Shown here: positions 12,081 to 21,625 of the stretch, one piece after another | Position numbering within the stretch: position 1 is the first letter of the stretch | How the letters are laid out: the number at the start of each line of letters is the position of its first letter | Origin: Sabellastarte sp. h YS-2021 | Taxonomy: Eukaryota; Annelida; Polychaeta; Sabellida; Sabellidae | Length of the DNA: 64,000 bases | Assembly: GCA_964017235.1 (NCBI GenBank) | Contig: OZ024930.1 | Location: 26,540,614 to 26,604,613 of the forward strand | Direction: 5' to 3' | The notes under the pieces: model-generated | The model's database searches: none | The model's input: only the letters and a program-made list of their open reading frames with translations | What the model was told of the DNA's origin: nothing | Program-made: the position numbers and the translations under genes

Positions 12081-12274
12081 GAGTGCAAGGTATATTTGGA
12101 AGAGGACGTGGGGGAGCTGCACCTCCAAATTTTCCAAGACCCCGTTTTGACCCCATGGGTCCATTTCCTGAACAGAACTTCCGTCCAGGAAGAGGAGGAG
12201 GATTGTGGGAAGGGAGTCGCTCTAACAGAGGGGGGAGAGGTCATCCAGGGGGCTTTTGGCCCAGATTTATGTAG
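12081..12274 (+). CDS. terminal exon of an RGG/GR-rich protein
   Basis: A good acceptor (TTTTCATTTTCTAG) opens a 194-bp exon ending in TAG at 12,272-12,274. The open frame reads VQGIFGRGRGGAAPPNFPRP, then a Phe/Pro-rich stretch, GRGGG, SRSNRGGRGHPGG, and ends FWPRFM. RGG boxes flanked by Pro/Phe are typical of C-termini of RNA-binding or RNA-processing proteins and are usual sites of arginine methylation. No folded domain is present in this exon, so I cannot name the family. The GC and codon composition differ clearly from the surrounding AT-rich DNA, which supports real coding sequence. Upstream exons were not found. A retroposed fragment is possible but less likely given the intact splice acceptor. 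Confidence 0.6.
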
Positions 12275-12480
12275 GGTTGTGATCTCTGTGGCCTAGTGGT
12301 TAGGGTGTTGGGCTTCTAAGTGGAAGGTCTGGGTTTCCAACCTCATCAGCATCATGCAGACTGTAACTCTTGGAGCAGGCACTTCACATGTGTGTCCCCA
12401 TTTACCTCTGGGAATAAATGGATATTAAGTGTAATTTGCTGAGGTAGGCTTGCAAACTGTTCAGTGAAATGAATATACTG
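12272..12480 (+). mobile_element. tRNA-derived SINE
   Basis: The head contains a box-A-like TGGCCTAGTGGTTAG (about 12,289-12,303) and, at tRNA spacing, a degenerate box B (GGGTTTCCAACCTC). A tRNA-unrelated body containing GGGAATAAATGG follows. It starts directly at the stop codon of the preceding exon, so it would form the proximal 3' UTR of that gene. The exact 3' end was not resolved. Confidence 0.65.
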
Positions 12481-13555
12481 GCTTTTTCTTTATGCCACAG
12501 AAACTTGTAATATTAGCACCAGCCACAAAATAATTACTTTTATGTGGGATTTTTCTGCTTTTCTTGGAACGTAAATTAAATGGACTTGCTTCAGGCAAAT
12601 ATTTGGATTGTAATTGTAAAGTTATTGATATGAAAGAGAATAGGGATTCTTTTCAAAATTGAGGTTTATATTTTAACATAAAAGGTATTGATTTTGGATG
12701 TATAAAAACTTTTTCTATCATGTTGAGGAAAAGGAACCTAGCCATGGCTTGGAGATCAGTATTTCTCTTACGTGCCAATTGAATTCCATTTTATACAACC
12801 AATCAGTATACACTTCCATGCATGCCGCTTATAATTTCTAATTCAGACTACAATTTCTGTGCGCCACACAGAAGAATTAGCAAGGACTGAATAGTCTTTT
12901 TATATTTTGAAACCCTTGTATTCCTTTAATTAGGGACCATGAAACTGGTATGACATGCCTAATCTGTACACACTCACAACGATATGATACAAGCCAACAC
13001 AAAAGGATTTTCATTTTGAGGACTTCTCAGCAATCAATCAGCATAAGACTCAATTTAAAACAATTTTGAACCTTTTATCACCATTTAATTAAGTTTAAAA
13101 AATGTTCACATCTAAGTATATCGTATCTGATATTTTCATTGGTACAGGTCTAAGCATTTTCTCTTGTATAGGCTGAATAGGTTGAGATCTTCAAGTTTTG
13201 GGTTAAATTTTTGTCATAAACAGGAGTAGCATAATCATAATATTGTATTTGTTGTCTGCATATCTCAGTGCTCTAACAAGTAATTAACACAACAGACTGT
13301 CTAACTATGATTGTAGTTATGTGAAAATGCATTGTAAGTCTCATAAATAAATGGTGAAAGGCATTCTTTATCGTCATTGTTTTCTTTCCCTTGAAACACT
13401 TTATTTAAAAGTAGCCAGCCTTGGCAGGCAAGAATCCCAGCCCACAGGTACAACTAAATGGGCAACAAAATTGAGATTTGGGAAAATCTTCGGAAAAACT
13501 TCAGTTGTAAGAAGTATACAGAATCCAGGAAATGTTGTCAGATGTAAGATTCACA
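12480..13555. other. non-coding, no gene recognised
   Basis: The DNA is AT-rich with only short frames. The distal 3' UTR of the RGG-rich gene may lie here, but several AATAAA-like sites compete and none is decisive. Confidence 0.4.
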
Positions 13556-13862
13556 GGCCATGATTTCTTACAAGTTGTTTTCATATTTGGATGCTCTAGA
13601 ACCAATTATATAAAGATGCTCTACAAATTTAGTGAAGATATGCAACTGTGGTAACATCAGTTTAATAGCGTTCCTTTCTAAATTAAGATTTTAAGACCGA
13701 AAATATTTAAAGCATTGCCATGACAACAGGTATTGTCTGATACCCTCCCAAACCTACTCCTTAGTAGATCCTGTTCAGGTTAACATATCCTGAAATTTTG
13801 GTGAAAATCCATGCATCGGTTTAGACTGGAACACCCACAAAACGTTAAAACCCTAAAATATT
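13556..13862 (+). repeat. mosaic tandem repeat, part left of the DIRS insertion
   Basis: The first about 60 bp (CATGATTTCTTACAAGTTGT and following) match a unit of the repeat at 58,095-59,170. The rest matches the X-box-type repeat seen at 20,258-20,836: a degenerate GCATTGCCATGACAACAGG, GGTTAACATATCCTGAAATT and CATGCATCGGTTTAGACTGG. The DIRS element begins where this repeat breaks off. Confidence 0.75.
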
Positions 13863-13884
13863 CAATTTTATTGCGTTAATACAT

Positions 13885-14059
13885 CCTATCCAATGGACAA
13901 TTTGCTAAACCGGTCGGCGCAGACCGGCCCGCCAAACGTCAGAAAAAGACGCCCTGTGTTTCCACCGGCTGGCCGGTCCGTAGTACTGTGCACTCCCCAG
14001 ATGGCGCCTCGTACTTCCTTCCTGTCTAGACAACCTGACGTCATAGCATCTTTTTCGTT
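13885..14059 (+). repeat. left inverted terminal repeat of the DIRS element
   Basis: It begins CCTATCCAATGGACAATTTG and pairs with 20,047-20,221. The outer bases 13,863-13,884 are unique to this end and reappear, complemented, in the internal region near 19,913-19,934. Confidence 0.9.
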
Positions 14060-14635
14060 TGGCGTGTGTACTGTGCAGACGTATTTTCAACATCTCCAGA
14101 TATTTTAAGGAAAAGTGTGCATTATGACGGATTTTCAACCTTATATGTGGATATGTTCAGTGTAGAAGTGTTACCTACTGATCAAGCATGGATATACATT
14201 TAGAAATCTGCTGGAAACGCTCCCTAGCTGACTCAATTTAGTGTTGATGATAGGGCAGTTACGACGCGAAATATAAAGGCAGCCATTTTACTAGTTTCCT
14301 CCCACTCAACCATTGGGTTGTTAGGGGCAGATCGACAATATTGAGGAATTATGTATATACTACTTACAGGTATTTTTATCCGTATCTTTTGTTTGAATGT
14401 GCCTTCTGTAACCTACAGTCACCATAGAAACGTCTTTCTAGTACTACGTACAATAGAAATCACGGGAAACTTCAGTCTACGTAGTTTTGAACACTGTAAT
14501 TGGAAGGAATTCCCCTAGCAAGTGATGCATTCTTCAGATTTCTTCAGAGCGCACTGGTACCGACTTCTCTGCTGTATAGCATCAGTCACACCAGCCTAGC
14601 TCGAGTATTCAGTGTTTTTTCATCAGAAGCAAGAT

Positions 14636-15335
14636 ATGCATTCTTCAGATTTCTCCAGTTCAACCGACTTAGAAGGTGATATCAGTCCCTCCCTTGCAGA
14701 CCCGGCTTTGTTGTCGGTAGTGGGGGTTGTGGATGGCCAGTTCACTGGTTTTATCACAAAAGAAGAAGGAATTTCATCTACAAAGCATCAGCCGACCGAC
14801 CAGCTGAAAGAACACGACCTCTGACGTCATATCCAGTCAGCCAATCGCGTGTCCTTCCTACCTATTCACGAAGCTGGTCACGTGTTGTCACCGACCAGGA
14901 AGGTCGGAAGTGCGTTCTTCAGAACTCACGTCTACTGTGATTACAGTCCCTGCCTTGCAGACCCGGCCTTGTTGTTGGTAGTGGGGTTTTTGTAGACTGT
15001 AAAGTTGCTGGTTAAGTATCACGCAAAGAACGCGAATACTGACGTCATCTCCAGTCAGCCAATCGCGTGTCCTTCCGACCAAATCCGAAGCTGGCCACGT
15101 GATTTCACCGACCAAGAAGGTCGGAACTGCGTTCTTCAGAACTCACGTCTACTGTGACTCCAGTCCCTGCTTTGCGGACCCGGCCTTGTTGTCGGTAGTG
15201 AGGTTTTGTGGACAGTTCAGCATAATGTAAAGTTGCCGGTTAAGTTTCACACTAGAACGCGACCACTGACGTCATCTCCAATCAGCCAATCGCGTGTACT
15301 TCCTACCAGCAGACTGGTCACGTGACACGCCGAAC
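14636..15335 (+). repeat. three tandem ~220-bp units with CRE, CCAAT and E-box motifs
   Basis: Three diverged copies lie inside the DIRS element ahead of its coding parts. Each has, in the same order and spacing, a perfect CRE palindrome TGACGTCA (14,822; 15,040; 15,267), a CAGCCAATCG CCAAT box (CCAAT at 14,841; 15,059; 15,286) and an E-box CACGTG (14,879; 15,096; 15,319). The periods are 218 and 227 bp. Other shared parts are CCCTGCCTTGCAGACCCGGC and ACCGACCAAGAAGGTCGGAA. It looks like a repeated promoter or enhancer module, but activity is not shown by sequence alone. Confidence 0.85.
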
Positions 15336-15470
15336 AACAAGTGCTTCTAAAAATAGATCACAAGGGCTTTCCCAGCAACTGTCAAATCTACAAGTAAGAT
15401 GTGCGATTAAAGAAATACTTTAATTAATGGAGGAAACCTACAGCAAGCTGAATTCAACACAAAATATAGT

Positions 15471-16090
15471 TGTACACTTGCTTCAACAACTGGTTACAGA
15501 GTGTACCGGCTGGTAATTGCTACATAGCCTTGTACACTGCTTCACCTACTGGTTACTGGTTACAGAGTGTGCCGGCAGGGTACCGGTTACACAGCCCTAT
15601 GCACTTACTTCAACAACTGGTTTCAGAGTGTACTGACAGGTACCGACTACACAACCCTGTACACTTGCTTCAATAACTGGTTACAGAGTGTACCGGCTGG
15701 TACTGGCTACACAGCCTTGTACACTTGCTTCAACAACTGGTTACAGAGTGTACCGGCTGGTGTGGCTACACAACCTTGTACACTTGCTTCAACAACTGCT
15801 TACAGAGTGTACCGGCTGGTACTGGCTACACAGCCTTGTACACTTGCTTCAACAACTGGTTACATAGTGTACCGGCTGGTACTGGCTACACAGCCTTGTA
15901 CACTTGCTTCAACAACTGGTTATAGAGTGTACCGGCTGGTGTGGCTACACAACCTTGTACACTTGCTTCAACAACTGCTTACAGAGTGTACCGGCTGGTA
16001 CTGGCTACACAGCCTTGTACACTTGCTTCAACCTACCATTTACAAGTCTACAAACAGGGTGGTGGCTACACAGTCCTTACTGTACAGGGC
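15471..16090. repeat. 59/60-bp minisatellite, about 10 units
   Basis: The unit contains TTGTACACTTGCTTCAACAA, CTGGTTACAGAGTGTACCGG and CTGGTACTGGCTACACAGCC. The first three and last one or two units are diverged; the middle six are nearly identical. A 59-bp variant (GGTGTGGCTACACAACC) followed by a unit with ACTGCTTACAG occurs twice at a spacing of about 179 bp, showing a higher-order duplication of three units. Open frames across it come from the repeat and are not taken as genes. Confidence 0.9.
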
Positions 16091-16425
16091 TTCACCCCAA
16101 CTGGTTACATAGAAAAAGCTGGCTAAATATAGACCAGTAGCTGTCTAAATTCATTGGTGACCCCAGCTTGCCAGTTTTTTTGTTCCAGTTACAGAGACTT
16201 AACTGTTTACAGTGAATTAACGGTTATGGAGTCTTGGTACCGGACAAATTGCCTTGGTAGATTTGGTTACAGAATAATTCTTAGACCAATCAGTGGCCTT
16301 AGTGATATGACAGTGTCCCCAGCTACTGCCAGGCAACCTTCCCTTATCACACCTCTCAACAGCCTGTTATCGATGCTGGACTTGACTGGAGAGATAATAG
16401 ATTTCACCTTGACAAACAAGACCTG

Positions 16426-16480
16426 AATAAACAGCATGAAAGGAAATAGGCCTTAATCATAAAAAAAAAAAAAAAAAAAA
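16426..16480 (+). other. AATAAA followed by A20 tract
   Basis: AATAAA (16,426-16,431) lies about 30 bases before an uninterrupted A20 (16,461-16,480), the usual spacing of a polyadenylated transcript end. This suggests that a reverse-transcribed mRNA, perhaps including the preceding tandem repeats, was captured in the DIRS element. I could not find a matching target duplication, so the 5' limit is unknown. Confidence 0.55.
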
Positions 16481-19400
16481 GTGGTCGATAGTCAGACAAG
16501 TTCTTCATCATGTCCGCCCAAGGGTCAGCCATCTCAATTTCTTGTAAATGCTGCACCTTGCAGGATGCTGGGGCAAGAGTCCTTTAAATGTGAAAAGTTT
16601 GTGTCAGCCCCACCGGACCGGACCACAGCAAGAACAGAGAGACTGTTTTCTCGGATCATTGTCACCAGACCGAACCAGTGTCCGGAGGGACAGAAATGTT
16701 TGTTAGACTAGCAAATGTCCCGAATGTGGCACACATGTGCCTGTAGGGTCCAGACTAACCCCGTTTCGGGACTTAGGAAGCCTTGGGGGGCTGGACCCTA
16801 GGTAGTACAAATGTTGAGGAGGGCTACACTCTCCCTTTCCAGTCAAGACCAAGCTTGACAAGGTCACCCAAATTATCAAATGCTATGCACATCTTCACAG
16901 GAACCTATATTGGTTAGAAGCATTACATCAGCTTATGGACAAGGAATGGTGCAGTCGAGCCAGTTCAAAATCTCTGGGCTTCTTCAGCCTTGCTCGGTTC
17001 CAAAACCACACAACCATTGGAGACCTATTCTAGGTCTGAGCAAACCAAACCTTTCGGAGACCATCAGGACCACCCTCCAACAATGGGAGTGGGCTACCTC
17101 AATAGATTTCAAGGATATCTACTTCCATATACCTATACAGGAACAGTCCAGGACATATCAAATGTCATGTCCAGGGTCGGACATACCAGTTCAAAGCACT
17201 GTCTTTCGGTCTGTCCACTGCACCCATGGAGCTCACTGAGTAGCAAAGGAGTTAAAACTCATGGCCATACACTAGGGTACAATAATCCACCAGTACTTAG
17301 ACGACTGGTTGGTGAAAGCCACATCCCACCGGGGTTGTCTCCGGCTTACACTAGATCTAGTGAAAATATGCCAAAGTTTAGTTTACCAGTTCGACCTCAT
17401 GGCCGGTCGGGTCCGACCTATACCGGACCATTGGCAGAACCTTCAGGACAAATACTAGAAATACTGTCACTACCGGTTTACCCGGTCCAGCAGTTCATGT
17501 CTGATAGGTTTACTAACAGCCACAGGAAAGCAATTTCACCTAGGCCGACTTCATAGGAGATCCATACAGTGCCATCTCAAAAACAACTGGAGGGTACCAG
17601 AGTCACTAGAAAAGGTGATTCCAATACCAAGGTGTTGCACTCACATTTACAAGGGTGGTTGCAAGAGGACAATGTCCTTACAGGCCAACCATTACACCCA
17701 AATAAAACATGATCTGCAAATTTTACAGATTCATCAAAAGCAGGGTAGGGTGCTCACTTAAACGAACACACTGCAGGAGGCACCTAGTCCCTCCTGGAAA
17801 GCAAGTTGCATATCAATTACCTAGAACTCAAGGCAGTCTTTCTAGCCTTACAAGAGTTCCAAGACCTCTTGTAGATAGTACTTGTAGAGACAGACAACAC
17901 CACAGTGGTGTCATACATAAACAGGGAAGGAGGCATGAGGTCGGGCCCACTTTGTGCTTTACTATGGAGAATCTTGACCTGGTGCGCCAGAAATCAAGTA
18001 ACTCTAAAAGCCCGACACAGGCTGGCTGAGTGTGGTCGCAGACAAGCTATCCAGGCTAGACCAGACCACCCAAACAGAGTGGTCTCTCCTTCAGGAGGTC
18101 CTCCAAGCAATATGCAACAGGTGGCACCGGCCTCAACTAGACCTATTTGCCACGAGGTTCAACAACAAGTTGCCCGTGTTTGTGTCACCGGTACCGGATC
18201 CCCTGGTTACAGCAGTGAATGCGCTCAGTTTGCCATGGTAGGATCAGGAAGCATACACCTTCCCACTATCAGCCATATTGGGCAAAGTGGTGATGTTACA
18301 GGACTCCCCATACAAGAGAATCATTCTGATTGCTCCGGAGTGGCCCATCACGCCTTGGCTTTGGGATCCAGTGGCCATGTCCAGCCAAATCCCACTGAGC
18401 CTGCCCAATCTGCCCAACCTGTTGACACAACCATTCAATCAGATCCCTCACAGAAATCTGACAAATCTTAATCTCGATGCTCGGCTCCTGGAGCCTCTGC
18501 ATTCGAGGAGCAGAGCTTCGCTGAGGCGGTGGCAGCAAGAATTGAGGCTCCTCAAAAGGGATCAACCAGATCATCTATAAGGCAAAGTGGACCATTGTTA
18601 CAAGTGGTGCGTCACTAATCAGGTGGACCTCAGGGTACCCCTGTCAAGTCAGTTGCTGACTTCCTTATGTACCTTATGAGGACAGGAAGATACAGCCCAG
18701 CACCATTGATGGTTACAGTTCAGCCATTGCTGATAAACTGGGAAATTCACCCTTCAACATCAGCAAGGACAAAAATCTCGCTCGTCTCCTGGATAGTTTC
18801 CACAGAGACAGACCCAAGGCAGGAGGGGCATACCCTCCTGGAACCTCTCACTGGTTTTGCACCAACTGAATAAGGCTCCGTTTGGACCAATCAAGGAGGC
18901 CTCCTTTGAAGCATTTGACCTTCAAGATGGTATTCTTCTTGGCCCTTGGGTCGGGCAAACGCAGAAGTGAGATTCATGCTTGGCAAAACAAAAATATTAG
19001 ACACCAATCCATGAATCCAATTGGTCAACGGTGTCCCTGTATCCATTACCCAGCTTTCTATCCAAGAATCAGCTGGTCAGGAGGGTCCAGACAGTGTGGC
19101 CCCAGTGGTTATAACAACCCTGGCCCCCTTCTCTGGATAGATCCCTCAAGTCTGACTGGTCCCCCTTTTTCCGGTTAGAGCATTGCGCTACTATTTGGAC
19201 GGGACCTTAGACCTCAAGTAGAATAAGGAGGTGGTTGTTTTGTCTCCTTTAAGAAAGGTTCCGACAAAGACATCTGCCTCTATCTCCTCTTAGATCAAGC
19301 AGACTGTGATCCTATGTTATGAGCTCTCTGACCAGGAGGCCCACTCTTTACATCAGGTTAAAACCCATGATGTCAGGGCCTTTGCTGCTCCTAAGGCCTT

Positions 19401-19890
19401 CCAGTCGGGAGTCTCCTTAGATCCAATCTTGTCAGCCTACCACTGAAGTCACATAATACCCTCACACAGTTCTATCAGAAGGGTGTGGCTTGGGCTGACT
19501 CGGAGCTTTACCAATTGGGCTCGGTAGTGGCTGCTCAGCAGATCCACAGGTGGCCCTTAGATTGAGGAGTTTTGTCTACATGTACATAGTAAAAATGTGA
19601 TGTGCTTCCTTTGGGAGGTTTATTGACATTCTGGGACTGAACTCATCCCTCTCTTCCCCTACCTCAGAGAAGGTCTGTTAAAAGGGGGGGGGGGCGACGT
19701 CGGTATAGCCCCGGGTAACCGGCTGCTGGCAACCGACCATGACCTTACAGGGTTTCCTGACCTAAGGTCAATCCAGGCCTGGGCCTATTGGTCTTCTGAC
19801 AAAGTCAGCCTAGACCATAGGTTAAAATTTGCTATTATGAGTTCACATATGTCCCTAGTAACTTACCCGCCGACCAAGCGGTAGTTATTC

Positions 19891-19987
19891 AGCAAATTGT
19901 CCATTGGATAGGATGTATTAACGCAATAAAATTGCAAATTTAATAAGTAAATTAAATTTTTATAAGTTAATACCCTATCCAATGGAC
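19891..19987. repeat. internal complementary region of the DIRS element
   Basis: Bases 19,891-19,934 are the reverse complement of the left extremity (13,863-13,906). Bases about 19,938-19,987 are the reverse complement of the right extremity (about 20,206-20,254). The two meet at a short core around TTGCAA. In DIRS biology this region templates the joining of the two ends into a circle before recombinase-mediated integration. Confidence 0.9.
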
Positions 19988-20046
19988 ACACAAGACCCTC
20001 CCACCGACCCCGCTATCAGCTTACTAGGGGTCTAAGAGGTTTAGAC

Positions 20047-20221
20047 AACGAAAAAGATGCTATGACGTCAGGTTGTCTAGACAGGAAGGAAGTACGAGGC
20101 GCCATCTGGGGAGTGCACAGTACTATGGACCGGCCAGCCGGTGGAAACACAGGGCGTCTTTTTCTGACGTTTGGCGGGCTGGTCTGCGCCGACCGGTTTA
20201 GCAAATTGTCCATTGGATAGG
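20047..20221 (-). repeat. right inverted terminal repeat of the DIRS element
   Basis: Reverse complement of 13,885-14,059. The outer bases (20,222 to about 20,257, TATTAACTTATAAAAATTTA and on) are unique to this end and are represented in the internal complementary region. Confidence 0.9.
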
Positions 20222-20257
20222 GTATTAACTTATAAAAATTTAATTTACTTATTAAAT

Positions 20258-20836
20258 GTGCAAATTGTTGCCATGGCAACAGTTGTTGCTAGATACCCGA
20301 AAAAACTAACCAGCTCTAGATTCTCTTGGAACATATCCTGAAAATTTGGTCTAAATCCATGCATGGGTTTAGGTTGTCGAACACTCACAAAGTTTAAGAC
20401 CCAAAAATCTAAAAAGTGTTGCCATGGCAACAGTTGCTGCCGGATACCCCCGAAAAACTAATCAGCTTTGGATCCTCTTGGGGTAAACATACCCTGAAAA
20501 TTTGGTGATAATCCGTGCATCAGTTTAGGGTGTGGAACAGCCACAAGGTTTAAGACCAAAATCTTAAAAAGTGTTGCCATGGCAACAGTTGTTACAGGAT
20601 AGGTCTTCTTGGGGTAAACATATCCTAAAAATTTGGTGAAAATGCATGCAGGGATTTGGGCTGTGGAACACCCACAAAGTTTAAGACCAAAAAATCTTAA
20701 AAGTGTTGTACCCTGAAAATTTGGTGAAAACTGTGCATGGGTTTAGGCAGTGGAACACGCACGAGCTTTATGCCCACCGCCGACGCCTGGATGGCGCAGG
20801 TGACGACTATAACCCCAGCCTTTATGGGCTGGGGTT
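20258..20836 (+). repeat. X-box-type tandem repeat, right of the DIRS insertion, ending in a hairpin
   Basis: Units of about 151-155 bp each carry the perfect 14-bp palindrome GTTGCCATGGCAAC (20,267-20,280; 20,418-20,431; 20,573-20,586). Each also has TCTTGGGGTAAACATATCCT and AAAATTTGGTGAAAATCCAT. The array decays into partial units and ends with a perfect 10-bp stem hairpin: AACCCCAGCC, six-base loop, GGCTGGGGTT (20,811-20,836). A related copy with a decayed hairpin lies at about 57,870-58,092. Confidence 0.85.
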
Positions 20837-21625
20837 AAAAACAATATCTGGATAAAAGAATAAGACAAAGCATCTTTCAGTAACTGTCAACATCACACAA
20901 AATGTTACATTGTAACAATGACATCACAATATCACTAAACTGTCTCAACATCATGGTATTACTAAGTTTTAAGAATGACAATGCAATATCACTAAATTGT
21001 CTCAATGACATCACAGTGTCACCAGAATTATTACAATGATATCACAAAATTAACAGTTTAAAAACTGATGACATCTTTGCCAGAGTGGCACAATATGGTT
21101 GTGATAGTACACCTGTCCCGTGTCTCTCAGGTCTTAAGTTTACATCTTGGTAATAAGCTAAAGGGCGAATTTTTTTGAGTACTGGCAGATGCAATGCTTA
21201 CAGCCCTAAACCTTGTATTATAAAAATTAAGGCCAAAAAGTCTTTTGATCTACAGGCATGAGCTGCAAAGCCATCAGTATGGCACGAGGATCAGAGTTTG
21301 GAAGCTTCAGCAGTGCATACTGAGAGGGCAGATTCCATGAAAGTCCAGTGAAAGAAAAAAAATAGCATCAGAGATGCCCGTACCCCACAGCCTGGGGAAA
21401 TAATTTCAACACCATGAGATATAGAAGAAGTGAAACAGTACAAAGATGGGGATACTTTCAGGGCATTGTCAGTTATATAAAGCTCCAAATAATGTTTAAG
21501 TAGGGAAAATAACATCTCCTGAGAAAGAAGGCAACAACAAGCAGAAAAGTGCAAAGACACAATCGTAAATTACAGATAATTACTTATGGAAAATTGATTA
21601 TAATGGCATGTGGTAAATATCCCAA
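20837..21625. other. non-coding, possibly LINE 5' flank or 5' UTR
   Basis: It contains a short degenerate tandem (AATGACATCACAATATCACT-like, about 20,885-21,060). No ORF1-type reading frame was seen upstream of the LINE ORF. Whether the LINE's 5' UTR begins here cannot be decided from one copy. Confidence 0.4.

Larger units (their letters stand above)
13863..20257 (+). mobile_element. DIRS retroelement with both terminal repeats and internal complementary region; interior broken
   Basis: An inverted terminal repeat on the left (shared part 13,885-14,059) is the reverse complement of 20,047-20,221. I counted about two mismatches in some 170 bp. At 19,891-19,987 lies a sequence whose first half complements the extreme left end and whose second half complements the extreme right end. 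This is the internal complementary region characteristic of DIRS elements. Coding parts in order are RT (about 16,880-17,560), RNase H (about 17,700-18,240, with VSYINREGG and VADKLSRLDQ) and tyrosine recombinase (about 18,480-19,550, with FFLALGSGKRRSEIHAW). The coding interior is badly decayed, with well over ten interruptions. The ends imply a modest age, unless they were homogenised by gene conversion. No target duplication is evident, as expected for recombinase-mediated integration. Confidence 0.9.

Noticed and set aside
13893-14108. Short frames in the DIRS terminal repeats, present near-identically at both ends
   Set aside because: They are copies of the non-coding inverted terminal repeat, not genes.
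15470-16140. Overlapping frames reading TASTTGYRVYRL-like repeats
   Set aside because: Products of the 59/60-bp minisatellite in several frames.
13885-20221. The inverted ends as a giant DNA transposon or Polinton-like element
   Set aside because: The internal complementary region and RT/RNase H/recombinase remains identify DIRS; no target duplication or capsid/polymerase-B genes are present.
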